Positions 21,801 through 64,000 of a DNA stretch of 64,000 nucleotides are shown in pieces (within the stretch, counting starts at the first letter, position 1; each line of letters opens with the position of its first letter). Under the pieces are notes generated by a model. That model made no database searches. It saw nothing but the letters and a program-made list of their open reading frames with translations, and was not told where the DNA came from. The DNA comes from Myxocyprinus asiaticus (taxonomy: Eukaryota > Chordata > Actinopteri > Cypriniformes > Catostomidae): assembly GCF_019703515.2 (NCBI RefSeq), contig NC_059346.1:17491501-17555500 (forward strand). The letters are read 5' to 3'. Made by a program: the position numbers and the translations under genes.

Positions 21801-24383
21801 CTTGTGCATTAAATCGAAATTATGAAAAAACAAGTCATTATTTGTTTTTTAATATTGGTTTTGTAAATGAATAAAGAAATGTCATTTTTTTGTTTTTCCG
21901 ATTTTGAATTCCTAATTGAGTACGAAATGAATAAAGATACACAGATTGTATCAGCATATATAACAGACCTGCACAGCTCTGACATACGGCTGCAGGCCCA
22001 CCCTCACAACCCCTAGCCCCGTCTGCAGGAGACCAGGTTGCTCTTTCATGAACTGCACAGCAGGACGATCTGGGGAGTAGATAGACAACTGGAGAGAGAG
22101 AGAAGAGAGAGAAGTTGTGATAATGTTAACTTCACAAACAATCAAATTGTGTAAAGTGTAGACTTGCACTTAATATAAGCGAAATGCAGTCCAGAGTGTA
22201 AAACAGTAGAATGAAAAGATGGCTTTGTTCTAGAATTTAATACTAGTACACTGCTTACTATTTTAAAAACTATTGTGAGAAACAGTACGCATAATGCAAT
22301 GGTATGCATTTCAAACAGTAGTATGCTACATTGTTGTCATATATGACTATGACTAATGTCTCTCTTGGCAGACTGATCAAATAATCACACTGGAAATGGA
22401 AAGTCGAGTACATTGTATTCTGGGATACAGTATTTCACACAGAGTGCCCTGTCTTATAAGTGTTATGTCATCAGATTTTCAATGCATACAGAAAATTTGC
22501 AAACTGCCGAAATAACACTAGTGGTATGGTAGTATACCATTGCAAACAGAGCCTGTGTCTTACCTCTCTTGGTGAGATAAGCTCCTCGCTGTTGTTTTCA
22601 CTCATGGTATAAATTTTGATGGAGCCCAAACCCACAACAGCACCAGCAGCAGGAACTGCTGCATACTTAAGAATCTGAGGATAAAACACAAAACATATTT
22701 CATCAGTTCATTTATACAAAACAGTTTGACTTCAAGGACTGTTCCAGTCTGAATACAAGCAGAGACTAAACATGGTCCAAGGAACGAAAACAAAAACCGA
22801 AAACGATTTTATTTTTTTAGCAGAACGTAACCAAAAATGGGAACAAAGTCCCTTTCAGTCGTTCTGGAGTGAAAACTTTATTTTTAAATCCTAGTGACCA
22901 GTTAATTTCATTCCAATTATTTTTTCCTGAAACCTAAGATCAAAGGGTTTATTACAGTAATTGTCTGGATTTACATCACTTCCTGTTGCCCATAAAAAAT
23001 GTGTCTACTTTCTTTTTAGTAGAACATGATAAGCGTGTGATTTGATCCTGAAGGAAACTGCTGCATCACACATTTCTTTGCCATACTGCACGTTGTTGAT
23101 GTAACCTTCCATGACATGCTGATGACCTTTATAAGAACTATATATAATTACTACATATACACACACCTTAATCCAGATACAAAGGAAAATATTAGAGGTA
23201 AAACATTTCTAGTATTACAAGTCTTTACTGAATTATTGTTAGATATGACGCTTTAATACAGATTTGATCCTGCTTGGTTTTGACTGAGAAGCAGATCTGT
23301 AATTAAAATTAAATCATTCATACAGTTGTTTTTTAATTATTATCATTTAGACCTTACCTTGTGATAATATTTGGTTTCATGTGGCTTATAAAAGAATATT
23401 TTTTAATCATGTGGTTTAAAAATATCAAAGAAATTCGGCCTGCATAGGTTGACGTTTATTCCAAATAGTCAAAACTATTTTTGTGGTAATCTAATCAACA
23501 TTATGCCACAAATGCTGTCGATTGAGCTTAACTTGTATTGATCATGCCATTAATTTTAAAGGGGAGTTTTAACTTTGCTACTAGCTAGTTAGTTAGTACT
23601 CTTAAGAAGGACTGTTGCAGTAGTGATGGTCTCATGGTAAATTGACATGACCATACTTAATAATTAGTTTTACATGGTTATCCATAGTCCAAAGAAAACG
23701 TGTTAGACTTTTGAATGCTTCATTGCATTTTAATCTTTATATTCATTTAATAAGTGAACCTGCTTATAAAACAACCAACTGTCAGCTTTGCTTCAGATGA
23801 GTGTTTTGTTTTCGTTCTCTAGTTTTGTGATTCCAGCTCTTTTATCTTCCCTTAAGCACATTAGCTGTATTAGTTTAATGAACTGAAGGCAGTTGAGCCC
23901 GTGTAAGGATCCCAATCCAATTCAACCAAGTTATTATGCTACAGAAAACCATCCGTGTGCGCACACGTGTGAATACAATTAAGACACAAGACACTGGCGT
24001 CCCTGGTACTTTTGAGTAATAGAAAGTGAGAGGGCTGAATGAATGTGTCAAAACATAATGAGCTGCCTAACTATAGATAGGGCGCGCTTGGTGCTGTCTG
24101 GGTGAGCAGCTCATTATGTTTCAGGACACTGCAAGTGTGTGGAGAGAGAGAGATTACAAGTGGGTCTGTGCGTAAGAGAGAGTTTAGGAACAGCATGTTC
24201 CCCTGCTCTTGTTTTACATACAGCGTGTTTATGCTCTGATTAACAGCTGCATCATGCAACTCAAGCGAAACGACACTTGTTTAATCTGCCATACCTCTGC
24301 AGCAGAGAAATGCACACATTATTATATAAAACGCACAAGATCAGTTGGACTCGGGCTGAAGTGTAACTCACCTTGGCCGCCAT
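15767..24383 (-). CDS. apool: MICOS complex subunit MIC27 (apolipoprotein O-like)
   Basis: Nine coding exons join in frame on the minus strand: 24372-24383, 22564-22674, 21969-22088, 18667-18721, 18479-18577, 18138-18229, 17916-18014, 16860-17787 and 15767-15855. The product is about 534 residues. The ATG at 24383 has a good context (ggcATGG). The conserved core follows the family: YHFLRDPPPGFLPRVSVIAV, then a glycine-rich membrane segment GLGGLILARKGS, then VPLGLATIGTAVCYPTQ as the second segment. The C-terminal PALLDHGQANPEDADMYSTR matches the end of vertebrate APOOL. From family knowledge MIC27 sits in the inner mitochondrial membrane, binds cardiolipin and helps maintain cristae junctions. 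The human protein has about 268 residues; the difference is almost all exon 8. APOO/MIC26 is the alternative, but the C-terminus favours APOOL. Confidence 0.93.
15856..16859. other. apool intron 8, nothing recognised
   Basis: The intron of about 1 kb has splice signals, AT-rich sequence and two short stretches (16130-16220) resembling degraded element ends, but no supportable element. Confidence 0.45.
16860..17787 (-). CDS. apool: apool exon 8, expanded Pro/Glu/Ala/Val/Thr-rich linker
   Basis: This single exon of 928 bases encodes about 309 residues of very low complexity, dominated by P, E, A, V, T and S, for example ETKALPELIPESELAPAVLI and VEVAPAAVTTSEPPLPEP. Units of the type EPALxTASxxETTPE recur, which suggests growth by internal duplication. 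There is no stop, the frame joins exon 7 and exon 9 exactly, and both splice sites are consensus. The segment is predicted by eye to be disordered and to lie in the C-terminal part, after the membrane segments. The opposite strand is also largely open, a by-product of the composition. Confidence 0.88.
18815..21955. repeat. Large inverted repeat filling apool intron 3
   Basis: The left arm at about 18815-19200 and the right arm at about 21536-21955 are inverted copies over roughly 400 bases with small indels. Shared blocks include caattaggaattcagaat, caatattaaaaaacaaataa, gaataaaagttctctgctgt and ccatttattctccaaaactc. The spacer of about 2.3 kb contains another palindromic element. Exons 3 and 4 begin only 13 and 93 bases outside the arms. 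The class of the element is unknown; no transposase or reverse transcriptase is found in it. Confidence 0.85.
19436..20326. mobile_element. MITE with internal alternating inverted units
   Basis: The ends are gggaccgtctgaaaactcca and the inverse of tggaattttcagacggttcc. Between them a unit of about 130 to 180 bases recurs at least four times in alternating orientation, recognised by acattccaaaggttgtagta, agtctatccactgggaactt and their inverses. No coding capacity is present. It lies within the spacer of the large inverted repeat. Confidence 0.78.
22089..22563. other. apool intron 2, nothing recognised
   Basis: The 475-base intron contains a short GA-rich run next to exon 3 and otherwise unremarkable AT-rich sequence. 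Confidence 0.45.
23471..23540. repeat. Short dispersed repeat, inverted copy at 12430-12500
   Basis: The sequence tttttgtggtaatctaatca and tgctgtcgattgagcttaac matches the reverse complement of 12430-12500 with a few substitutions. Confidence 0.55.
24051..24121. repeat. Perfect 16-bp inverted repeat (hairpin)
   Basis: The arms aaacataatgagctgc (24051-24066) and gcagctcattatgttt (24106-24121) are perfect inverses with a 39-base spacer. Partial complementarity continues outside the arms (tgtgtca and ggacac). It lies in apool intron 1 about 250 bases from exon 1. Confidence 0.7.
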
Positions 24384-24480
24384 GCCGTCCCGCCCCCTTT
24401 ACTCTAACTACGGAAAGCAGGAGGAGTCTCACTACTCTCACTAAGAAAAGCCCTTAGAAACGCGAGAGAATATTTTTGAT
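24384..24480 (-). promoter_or_regulatory. Probable apool promoter and 5' UTR
   Basis: Immediately upstream of the ATG lies a GC box (ccgccccc on the plus strand, 24390-24397), followed by a purine-rich stretch with an ETS-like cggaa near 24411. No TATA box is evident. This fits a GC-box promoter of a housekeeping mitochondrial gene. The transcription start cannot be placed. Confidence 0.45.
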
Positions 24481-24487
24481 TGGGTTC

Positions 24488-24530
24488 TCTTATATTATAT
24501 TATATTATATTATATTATATTATATTATGA
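24488..24530. repeat. Pentanucleotide microsatellite (tatta)n
   Basis: About eight tandem copies of a five-base tatta unit are visible just upstream of the apool promoter. Confidence 0.85.
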
Positions 24531-24635
24531 GACTGTATTAAAACAGTGACATTCAACTATTCTGGCAGATAAGAAATTTCATTTGCGTGAGAACATGATA
24601 AAAAAAAAAAAAACACTATCTTCTCGCATTTTCCC

Positions 24636-24974
24636 TATGGAAGCCCATTTCCGCCACAAAGAAAAAAACTCGTGCTTTGTTAAATCAAAATTATGAGATA
24701 CAAAGTTTCCCAAAATAAGGATGTGTATTTTATCATTTTTACTTTTTATTTCAACATGACTTTTTATCTAAAAAAAAAAAAAAAAAAAAATTTTTTGATT
24801 TGATTTAACATGACTTAGCATCATAATTATGGCTTTTTTCTTAAAATAATTACTTTGTATCTCATAATTTGTACCTTTTATTTCAAAATAATAATTTTTT
24901 TTATCTCACAATTATGACTTTTTATCATAAAACTATGACTTTGTATCTCATTATGATTTACCAAAGACAATTTG

Positions 24975-25011
<37 letters not shown>

Positions 25012-25043
25012 TATTTTTTATGTGGCGGAAATGGGCTTCCATA
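24636..25043. mobile_element. MITE with ends tatggaagcccatttccgcc
   Basis: The left end tatggaagcccatttccgcc and the right end ggcggaaatgggcttccata are perfect inverses. The interior is AT-rich with recurring tctcataattatgactt motifs in both directions, a poly-A run and a (tta)n run at 24979-25010. No coding sequence is present. Confidence 0.8.
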
Positions 25044-25251
25044 ATTTTCAGACCATTGGTTGGATGGATGTGAAAACCTGCCTTTTGGGCTATTTGGGTT
25101 CTTTAAAGGTAAATTATGTAAATTTTTTTCGATTGAAAACTTTTCTATTTAAAAAAAAATAAAACAAAAACAAAAAAACACTTTGCTGTTTGCTTGAGTT
25201 GTCTGACATGGTGATGGAGGAGCGGGGTAAAAAAGGGTGGTAAGAGTCCCT

Positions 25252-25480
25252 GCTAAAAAGACCAGCTTAACCAGCATGTAATTCCCATGCTGGTCTAGGC
25301 TGGTTTATGCTGGTTAGGAACTGGTCTAGCTGGTGGACCAGCATAGCCATGCTTTTCAACAGTTGGCAAAGATCTTTTCATGATCTTTCTTATGATACTA
25401 GTTAAGCTTGTTTAAAAGCCATTACATGCTGGGTGACCAGCTCCCAAAACACAACATAAGCTGGTGACTAGCAATCCTGG
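25252..25480. repeat. Degenerate ctggt/accag repeat cluster
   Basis: Motifs such as accagcttaaccagcatg, ctggtctaggctggtt and gctggtggaccagcat recur in both orientations. It resembles the dispersed accagc repeats common in fish genomes. Confidence 0.55.
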
Positions 25481-26160
25481 TCTTTTCGGTAGAGGTGTTG
25501 GGGAAAAATACCAACAATAATTACCATTGCGCCACTGTCATTTTCTTCGGAAAAATATGCTAAAATCTAGTTATTTATGCAGTTCCTTTTGGTAATCCTA
25601 GTGGTGTAGAAATTTCACACTAAAGAGGTCATTGCATAACATGGCCTTTTTCAATTTGTTATAGGTCCAGGTGTAATTTAGTTTTACAAGACCATTCTCT
25701 CACTCTTTCTCTCTCTGACCCTTAGAATAAAACAGACTGTTTTTTGCTGCTGTATCTTTAGGACTTGTATGTGAGTACCCTCTTTGCATGTGAAATGAGA
25801 AACGATGCCAAGCCTACTCATCATGGGTTATGGGTTTGCTGTCAGGTTCAGTATAGTTGGCATGACCCTATCCTTTGGAAACAGCATCTTTGCAAATCCT
25901 GCAATACACTGTGACAGGTTAAGAAAATAATCTACACTGAAATGTGCCACACAAACAGCTAAAGTTGGACAGGGACCTTGTTAAAAATAAATATCAGCAG
26001 ATTTTAATACTGAGGAGCCAGAAACAGCAGCGGAGGCTAACTTTCTGAGATTAACTAGTTATATGCCCACTGGAAAAATATTTTGTTTTGGTGTTAACCA
26101 AATATTACCTCCACATTACTTCACGGTGACTGGGCAGACTCAATTTATTAACACAGAATA
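25481..26160. other. Intergenic stretch, nothing recognised
   Basis: This part between apool and cnksr2 shows no coding potential or definable repeat. Confidence 0.4.
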
Positions 26161-27038
26161 GGGTACTACGGGGCTAAAGGCCCCCCTGGGGAAAAGGCAC
26201 ATTTGATTTTATGTCCCCCAAAACTCTAAATAGCAACAAAAACTACCACAGTACTTTCCTTAACACCTGTTTGTCACTATACACTGCAAAATATTCCTGA
26301 TCCATGAGATCTTTTCGTGCAGTGTCTAAAGTCTGATTTTGAGATAATTTTATGTAATATTTAATATTTTTTTAAATCTTGCAAATTTATGTTGCTAATG
26401 AAAATCCATGAAAATATCACCTTTATTTTGAGGCAAAATACTTATTTGTCCTTTTCAGTTTTGTTCAAGGTGATTCCGTTTTTTAATAGTTGTCCAATAA
26501 GTGAAAGGATAGTATTTGGGGTATAAAGCCCCCCTGTTGCAGGGTCTAAAGTCCCCCTTGTTTTTGTATGTGGGAAGAATAGACTTGTTATGAAAAACAT
26601 TCAAAGTGGGCTCATATTGACTGATCCAGTCACAATGGAGAATAAATCATTTATATATACTCGAGATGTTATAAAATGGCAAATATATTTGAAACTAACA
26701 TTAAATTGCGCACCCTTTTCTGAAGTGGTTCTTTTGAATAAGCATTATCCTTATCTGTTACTCCGAAAAGCAACCTGCTGTCTCAAAAGTATTTGCCTAA
26801 GTTGACAAATTTTGCCCTATAACTATTGTCCCTAACACAATATCACATTAACCCTCATGGGGGCCCCCTTGCCACCTTTTTTACCACCAGAATTTTAATC
26901 ACAACAACCTTCCGTTATTATATATATTTTTTTTACACAAATCATGTTGCTCCATCATTAATTAATAAAAAGAAATATACACTTTGTGACCAGAAAAAAG
27001 CACATTTTTAGCCCTGTGTCTTTAGCCCCATTGTACCC
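26161..27038. mobile_element. MITE with ends gggtacnanggggctaaag
   Basis: The left end gggtactacggggctaaagg is matched by the inverse of the right end, gggtacaatggggctaaaga. Further cccccttg and agccc motifs repeat inside. The interior of about 880 bases has no long reading frame. Confidence 0.7.
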
Positions 27039-27299
27039 TTTGCATCACTGATGTGTAATTGTGGGCACTCATGTGTTACTGTATGGTATCTGTTTGACGT
27101 CTGAAAATTGTGGAAGTTCACAGTGAGCCTATTTTTTTTTACCTTAAATTCAATAGTCTGTCTTTTTTTGGATGGAGGAGAAAGTTGTCAGTTCTGAAAC
27201 TAAAGTATGTTTACATAGGACATTGAACTCTTTTATTTCGATCGATTTTTCATTATTGTCCCCCTTTAAGATGGTGTTATTGAAAACATCACACAACAC

Positions 27300-30200
27300 A
27301 CAAATTCAGAGTGCAGAGAACTTAGTTTATTAGTTTAACATTTTACAATCTGTATTATATATATTTATATATGTATTTATACTTCTGAAAGCAAAGAGGG
27401 TTAGCTTTGAATAATACTGTGAATAAATATCAGGCTCTTCCTGGTGTTTTAATATACAGAAGGGGAATTTTTGAAAGAGAACCTTGAAAAAAGAGCAATA
27501 TGTTCCGTCTCAATGTTGCAGTGCAACTTACACCTTATACAGCATAGCCGTGTGGGGGAGAGAGGGGACATGCCCTTAAAACCACAGTGAAACCCTGATG
27601 GCCTGGATAACACTCACACATACAACATGCACACATAGACTCACACACACACCATGAAATGAATGTACAGAGCCAACACGTTAAAGTGTAACAGTCTACA
27701 TAAAAATAATAATCAAAACTTTAGTGAGTAGATGCATTTCTGAAAGTCACTTTGGTAAGAAAGCATCAACCAAGGACATAAAACCATTTTGTGTGGGTAG
27801 TGAGTGTGTGTGTCTGACTTTTCAAATGAGATATACAATTAACAATTCATTGAATTATTACATTCTATTCAATTCAAATACATCCCACATGATTCTAAAA
27901 AGTGACAATCAAACATAACTGTAAATTAAGCACATATGCAAGGCTCAGTGATGTAATGACATTTTAATGGGGACAAATAACAACACACACACACACACAA
28001 CATTGAGCAAGGGGACGTTTTCCACTCCACAGCCGGAAATTAACCAACTGATTTTTCATTTTAATGGGGTCATGAAATGGATAACATTTTCCTTGATATT
28101 TAGACATATAAGAGGTAACTGTACAATAAAAACATACTCTTAATTTCAAAACTTAAAACTTCCTCCTTTATCTAAAAAAAACCCTGCTGAAACATCTTGT
28201 TTTGAAATCTGTGTCTTTGTGACGTCACGAGACATTGCTCATTTGTATTTACACATCCCACAACATGCGTCATCGCACCCTTAGCCCCGGCCACTGGCGT
28301 TCAGTTCGTATCGTAAACAGAGTGGCTAATTCCTGAACACCAAAGTGGACCCATCTGGACTATTTTGAATTATTTTTGTATATATACATGCACTAGACAG
28401 ACGTCTTTGAACATTGTCATGTATCTCGACACTTTTAAAGGAGGCAGTGTCAAGTTACAACTTTGAAGAGAAGCCATTCTGTTTCATTTAGCTGCTCTGC
28501 CTCTTGCTATTTTGAGCACAAACATGTCATGGATGCATTCTTCCACACATCTGCGCTATTTTTAATTGTTGGTGTATGTAAACATGAACTAGATGGACGT
28601 CTTTGACCGTTACGATGTGTTTACGGTGATGTGTGCCTATGTGTGTGCATCATTTCACCATGTTTTGGACTATGTGTATGCTTTTTTTTTTTTTTTTTTT
28701 GCTTATGTCAGCATGGATTGCTTGTGAACCAGTCATAATATGATTCAAGCTTTGCAAAGGAACTTTTATTGAAGAATGGGGCAGTTACAAAAACCCTTAA
28801 ACATAATTAAAAACGTAAGTAATCCATTTCATTCATGAATATTTCAAATGTCATGCCTGTTTGATAGTTTATGGTGCTGAGTGTTAACAGTTGTGCTTGA
28901 GATGAACAGTTGAATATATTCAGATGCAATGTGTTGAATGTGCATTATGTGTAAATGAAATTTAATTTTATAATGTTGTGGAGCTTGTTTAACTCCGATT
29001 GAGTTTCAAATTTGGCTGTAGTTGAGGGGCTGCACAATGTTACCAATCATAACAGTGGGTGTTTATTATGAAATTTTAAGGAGGCGCTGAGGCCAAAACA
29101 ATCCATTTCAGATTGAGGGCCAGAGACAGTGCGGAAAATGATCATATATTACTAAATTATGACAGTTTTGGTGCAAAAAAATAAATAAAACATGTATAAC
29201 ATTATCAGTGGACCTCAGGGAAGATGATAAAATGATTTTTAAAATTGCATTTCATGACCCCTTTAATTGGAAAATCTCAAATTCTCGGCCATTTGCTTTA
29301 TCCAGTTCTGGATTCCTAGGCCACTGACCACTAGAATTGTGAACAGCATTACAAAACTCTAGTTTTTGGCTTATGGAGTCTGTCTAAGGTATGCATACAT
29401 CAGAAAACAGAAAATATCAACCTGAATGTAGCCCATAGCTCAGAGGTAATGACCAGCAAAGACCCGGAAACAAGCAAAAACAGTCATAACATCAGAGAAG
29501 CAAAGCGTTTCATCTTTTGTTGTCTTTTTTGTAGAAAAAAATAGAGAGTAGAAAGGATCTGCGTTTGCAGAGTCAAAAGATTGCATTCACGAGTACAATT
29601 CACAGTTTTAAACAGAGGATGCAGCTATGCAAATAATATGTTCTTATATACAGACTGTTCTCTGGCCTGATAGCATATATTTATATATTTTTTAAAACCA
29701 TGCATGAGTTTAGCTATAATATAAATATTCTAATGAAGCCAAATTAAACACATTACTACCTGCCAGGAGTTAATCTTTTACCATATTCCCATTTCCCATA
29801 ATACACACATACTTACAAGTACACACACACACGCATACACACTCACTTTCCAACACTCTTGCTTGCTTTGATAGTTGTATAGATTAACACAGTAGGGCGG
29901 TGTTGCTTGGTAACAGAGTGAAGCCTGTTGCCCATGGCTACATGAGTGCTCTTCCTGCAGCATTCCAAGGGAAGGAAACCAAACAAAACCAAACCAAACA
30001 AAAAAATCCAATAAAGGAATTAACAAAATCTTCAGAAGATATAAAAAAAGATTTTCTTTACTCCAATCAGAGACAAAAATAAGAGATTTTTATTTACCGT
30101 CCTATTTTGTTCTTTTTGTTCATTTAATCTGAAATTATGATTCTCCAGGCATGCAGTAGGGCACCTCAGGGGGCCTTTCTTCCATCCTTTCCAGACTGTG

Positions 30201-30651
30201 CCCGTGATGAAACATATTGTACAGAGTTTGCGATGAGCCATATGCAGTATGTGCAGATAACACTTTTCTCTCTCAGCTGTGACACTTCCATGGAGTGTCT
30301 GAGGAGCAGTTTATGAGTAATCTATCAGTGTCAGGTCAGCACAAATGACCTCAGGACAGTGACGTGCCTGCGGTCTGAGTTTTCAAGGCTGGGTCAGCTC
30401 TTTGAGATTTGTCTTACAGTGTATTGGTTCAATCTGATGTCCCTCATGGTCAGGAGGAGGGCAGTATCAGGTCCCCCATCGAGGAAAGGTGAGGACAGTC
30501 TAGGTCCACAGTGTTTTTCATATGGTGTATGTGTGTGTCAATGTTAATATGTATATGTGAGTTTCAAACGCACAATTCAAGTTATTTGTAAATCGTTATG
30601 TCTGTATATTAGCATGTGATTTTTAGTTCTATGTGTGCATGACAGTGTGTT
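27300..30651 (-). other. Probable long 3' UTR of cnksr2
   Basis: Downstream of the cnksr2 stop codon there is no other gene for more than 3 kb. An AATAAA signal on the minus strand lies at 27326-27331 and the sequence around 27340-27700 is less repeat-like. A 3' UTR of about 3.3 kb is inferred; earlier signals could also be used. The tract also contains CA runs, a poly-T run at 28682-28700 and a TTAA-type element at 28061-29266. Confidence 0.4.
28061..29266. mobile_element. TTAA-flanked element with ends ggggtcatgaaat
   Basis: The left end ttaatggggtcatgaaatgg and the right end gcatttcatgacccctttaa are inverted repeats with TTAA at each border. The interior has ggacctcaggga near the right end, shared with the split element at 47482-53705. 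No transposase is present. Confidence 0.65.

Positions 30652-64000
<33,349 letters not shown>

Larger units (their letters stand above)
22675..24371. other. apool intron 1
   Basis: The first intron separates a four-codon first exon from the rest. It contains a stretch at about 22770-22900 with gaacgaaaac-like sequence that may be an old transposon end, the short dispersed repeat at 23471-23540, and a hairpin at 24051-24121. Nothing else is recognised. Confidence 0.5.

Overview
This window looks like nuclear DNA of a teleost fish, most probably a cyprinid. It has intron-rich vertebrate genes with GT-AG introns, AT-rich non-coding DNA, and a repeat load of Tc1 elements close to Sleeping Beauty, piggyBac, hAT, TTAA-flanked palindromic elements, L2, L1 and other LINEs, tRNA-derived SINEs and solo LTRs. 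There is no prokaryotic gene organisation and no CRISPR array. The species cannot be fixed from the sequence alone.

Three protein-coding genes are supported exon by exon with continuous reading frame across every junction. (1) radx, plus strand, from before position 1 to 14604, encodes an RPA-like OB-fold single-stranded-DNA-binding protein; its 5' exons lie outside the window. (2) apool (MICOS subunit MIC27), minus strand, 24383 down to 15767, is complete, with nine coding exons and an exceptionally long Pro/Glu/Ala/Val/Thr-rich eighth exon. (3) cnksr2 (scaffold protein of the Ras-MAPK pathway), minus strand, from beyond 64000 down to 30652, carries the end of the PDZ region, the DUF1170-like region, the PH domain and the terminal ETHV PDZ ligand; its SAM and CRIC exons are outside the window. 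radx and apool are convergent, with their stop codons about 1.2 kb apart. apool and cnksr2 are in tandem. The three genes do not form a pathway: fork protection, mitochondrial cristae and signalling scaffold are separate jobs. Their human orthologues all lie on the X chromosome, so the grouping is a synteny signal.

The remaining DNA is dominated by transposable elements, many nested. The radx intron at 4011-9294 holds a Tc1 element split by a Sleeping Beauty-like Tc1, itself split by a TTAA-flanked piggyBac element that carries a further dispersed repeat. apool intron 3 is almost entirely a 3.1-kb inverted-repeat structure. cnksr2 introns hold an L2 split by a nearly intact Tc1, a full-length L1 with a 15-bp target duplication, two solo LTRs with perfect 5-bp duplications, a hAT element with an 8-bp duplication, and five TTAA-type fold-back elements. 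I found no convincing new multi-gene system. The most unusual items are the apool exon 8 expansion, the hairpin intron, a small inverted-repeat element carrying telomere-like motifs that abuts a cnksr2 splice donor, and the His-rich/Glu-rich insert in cnksr2.
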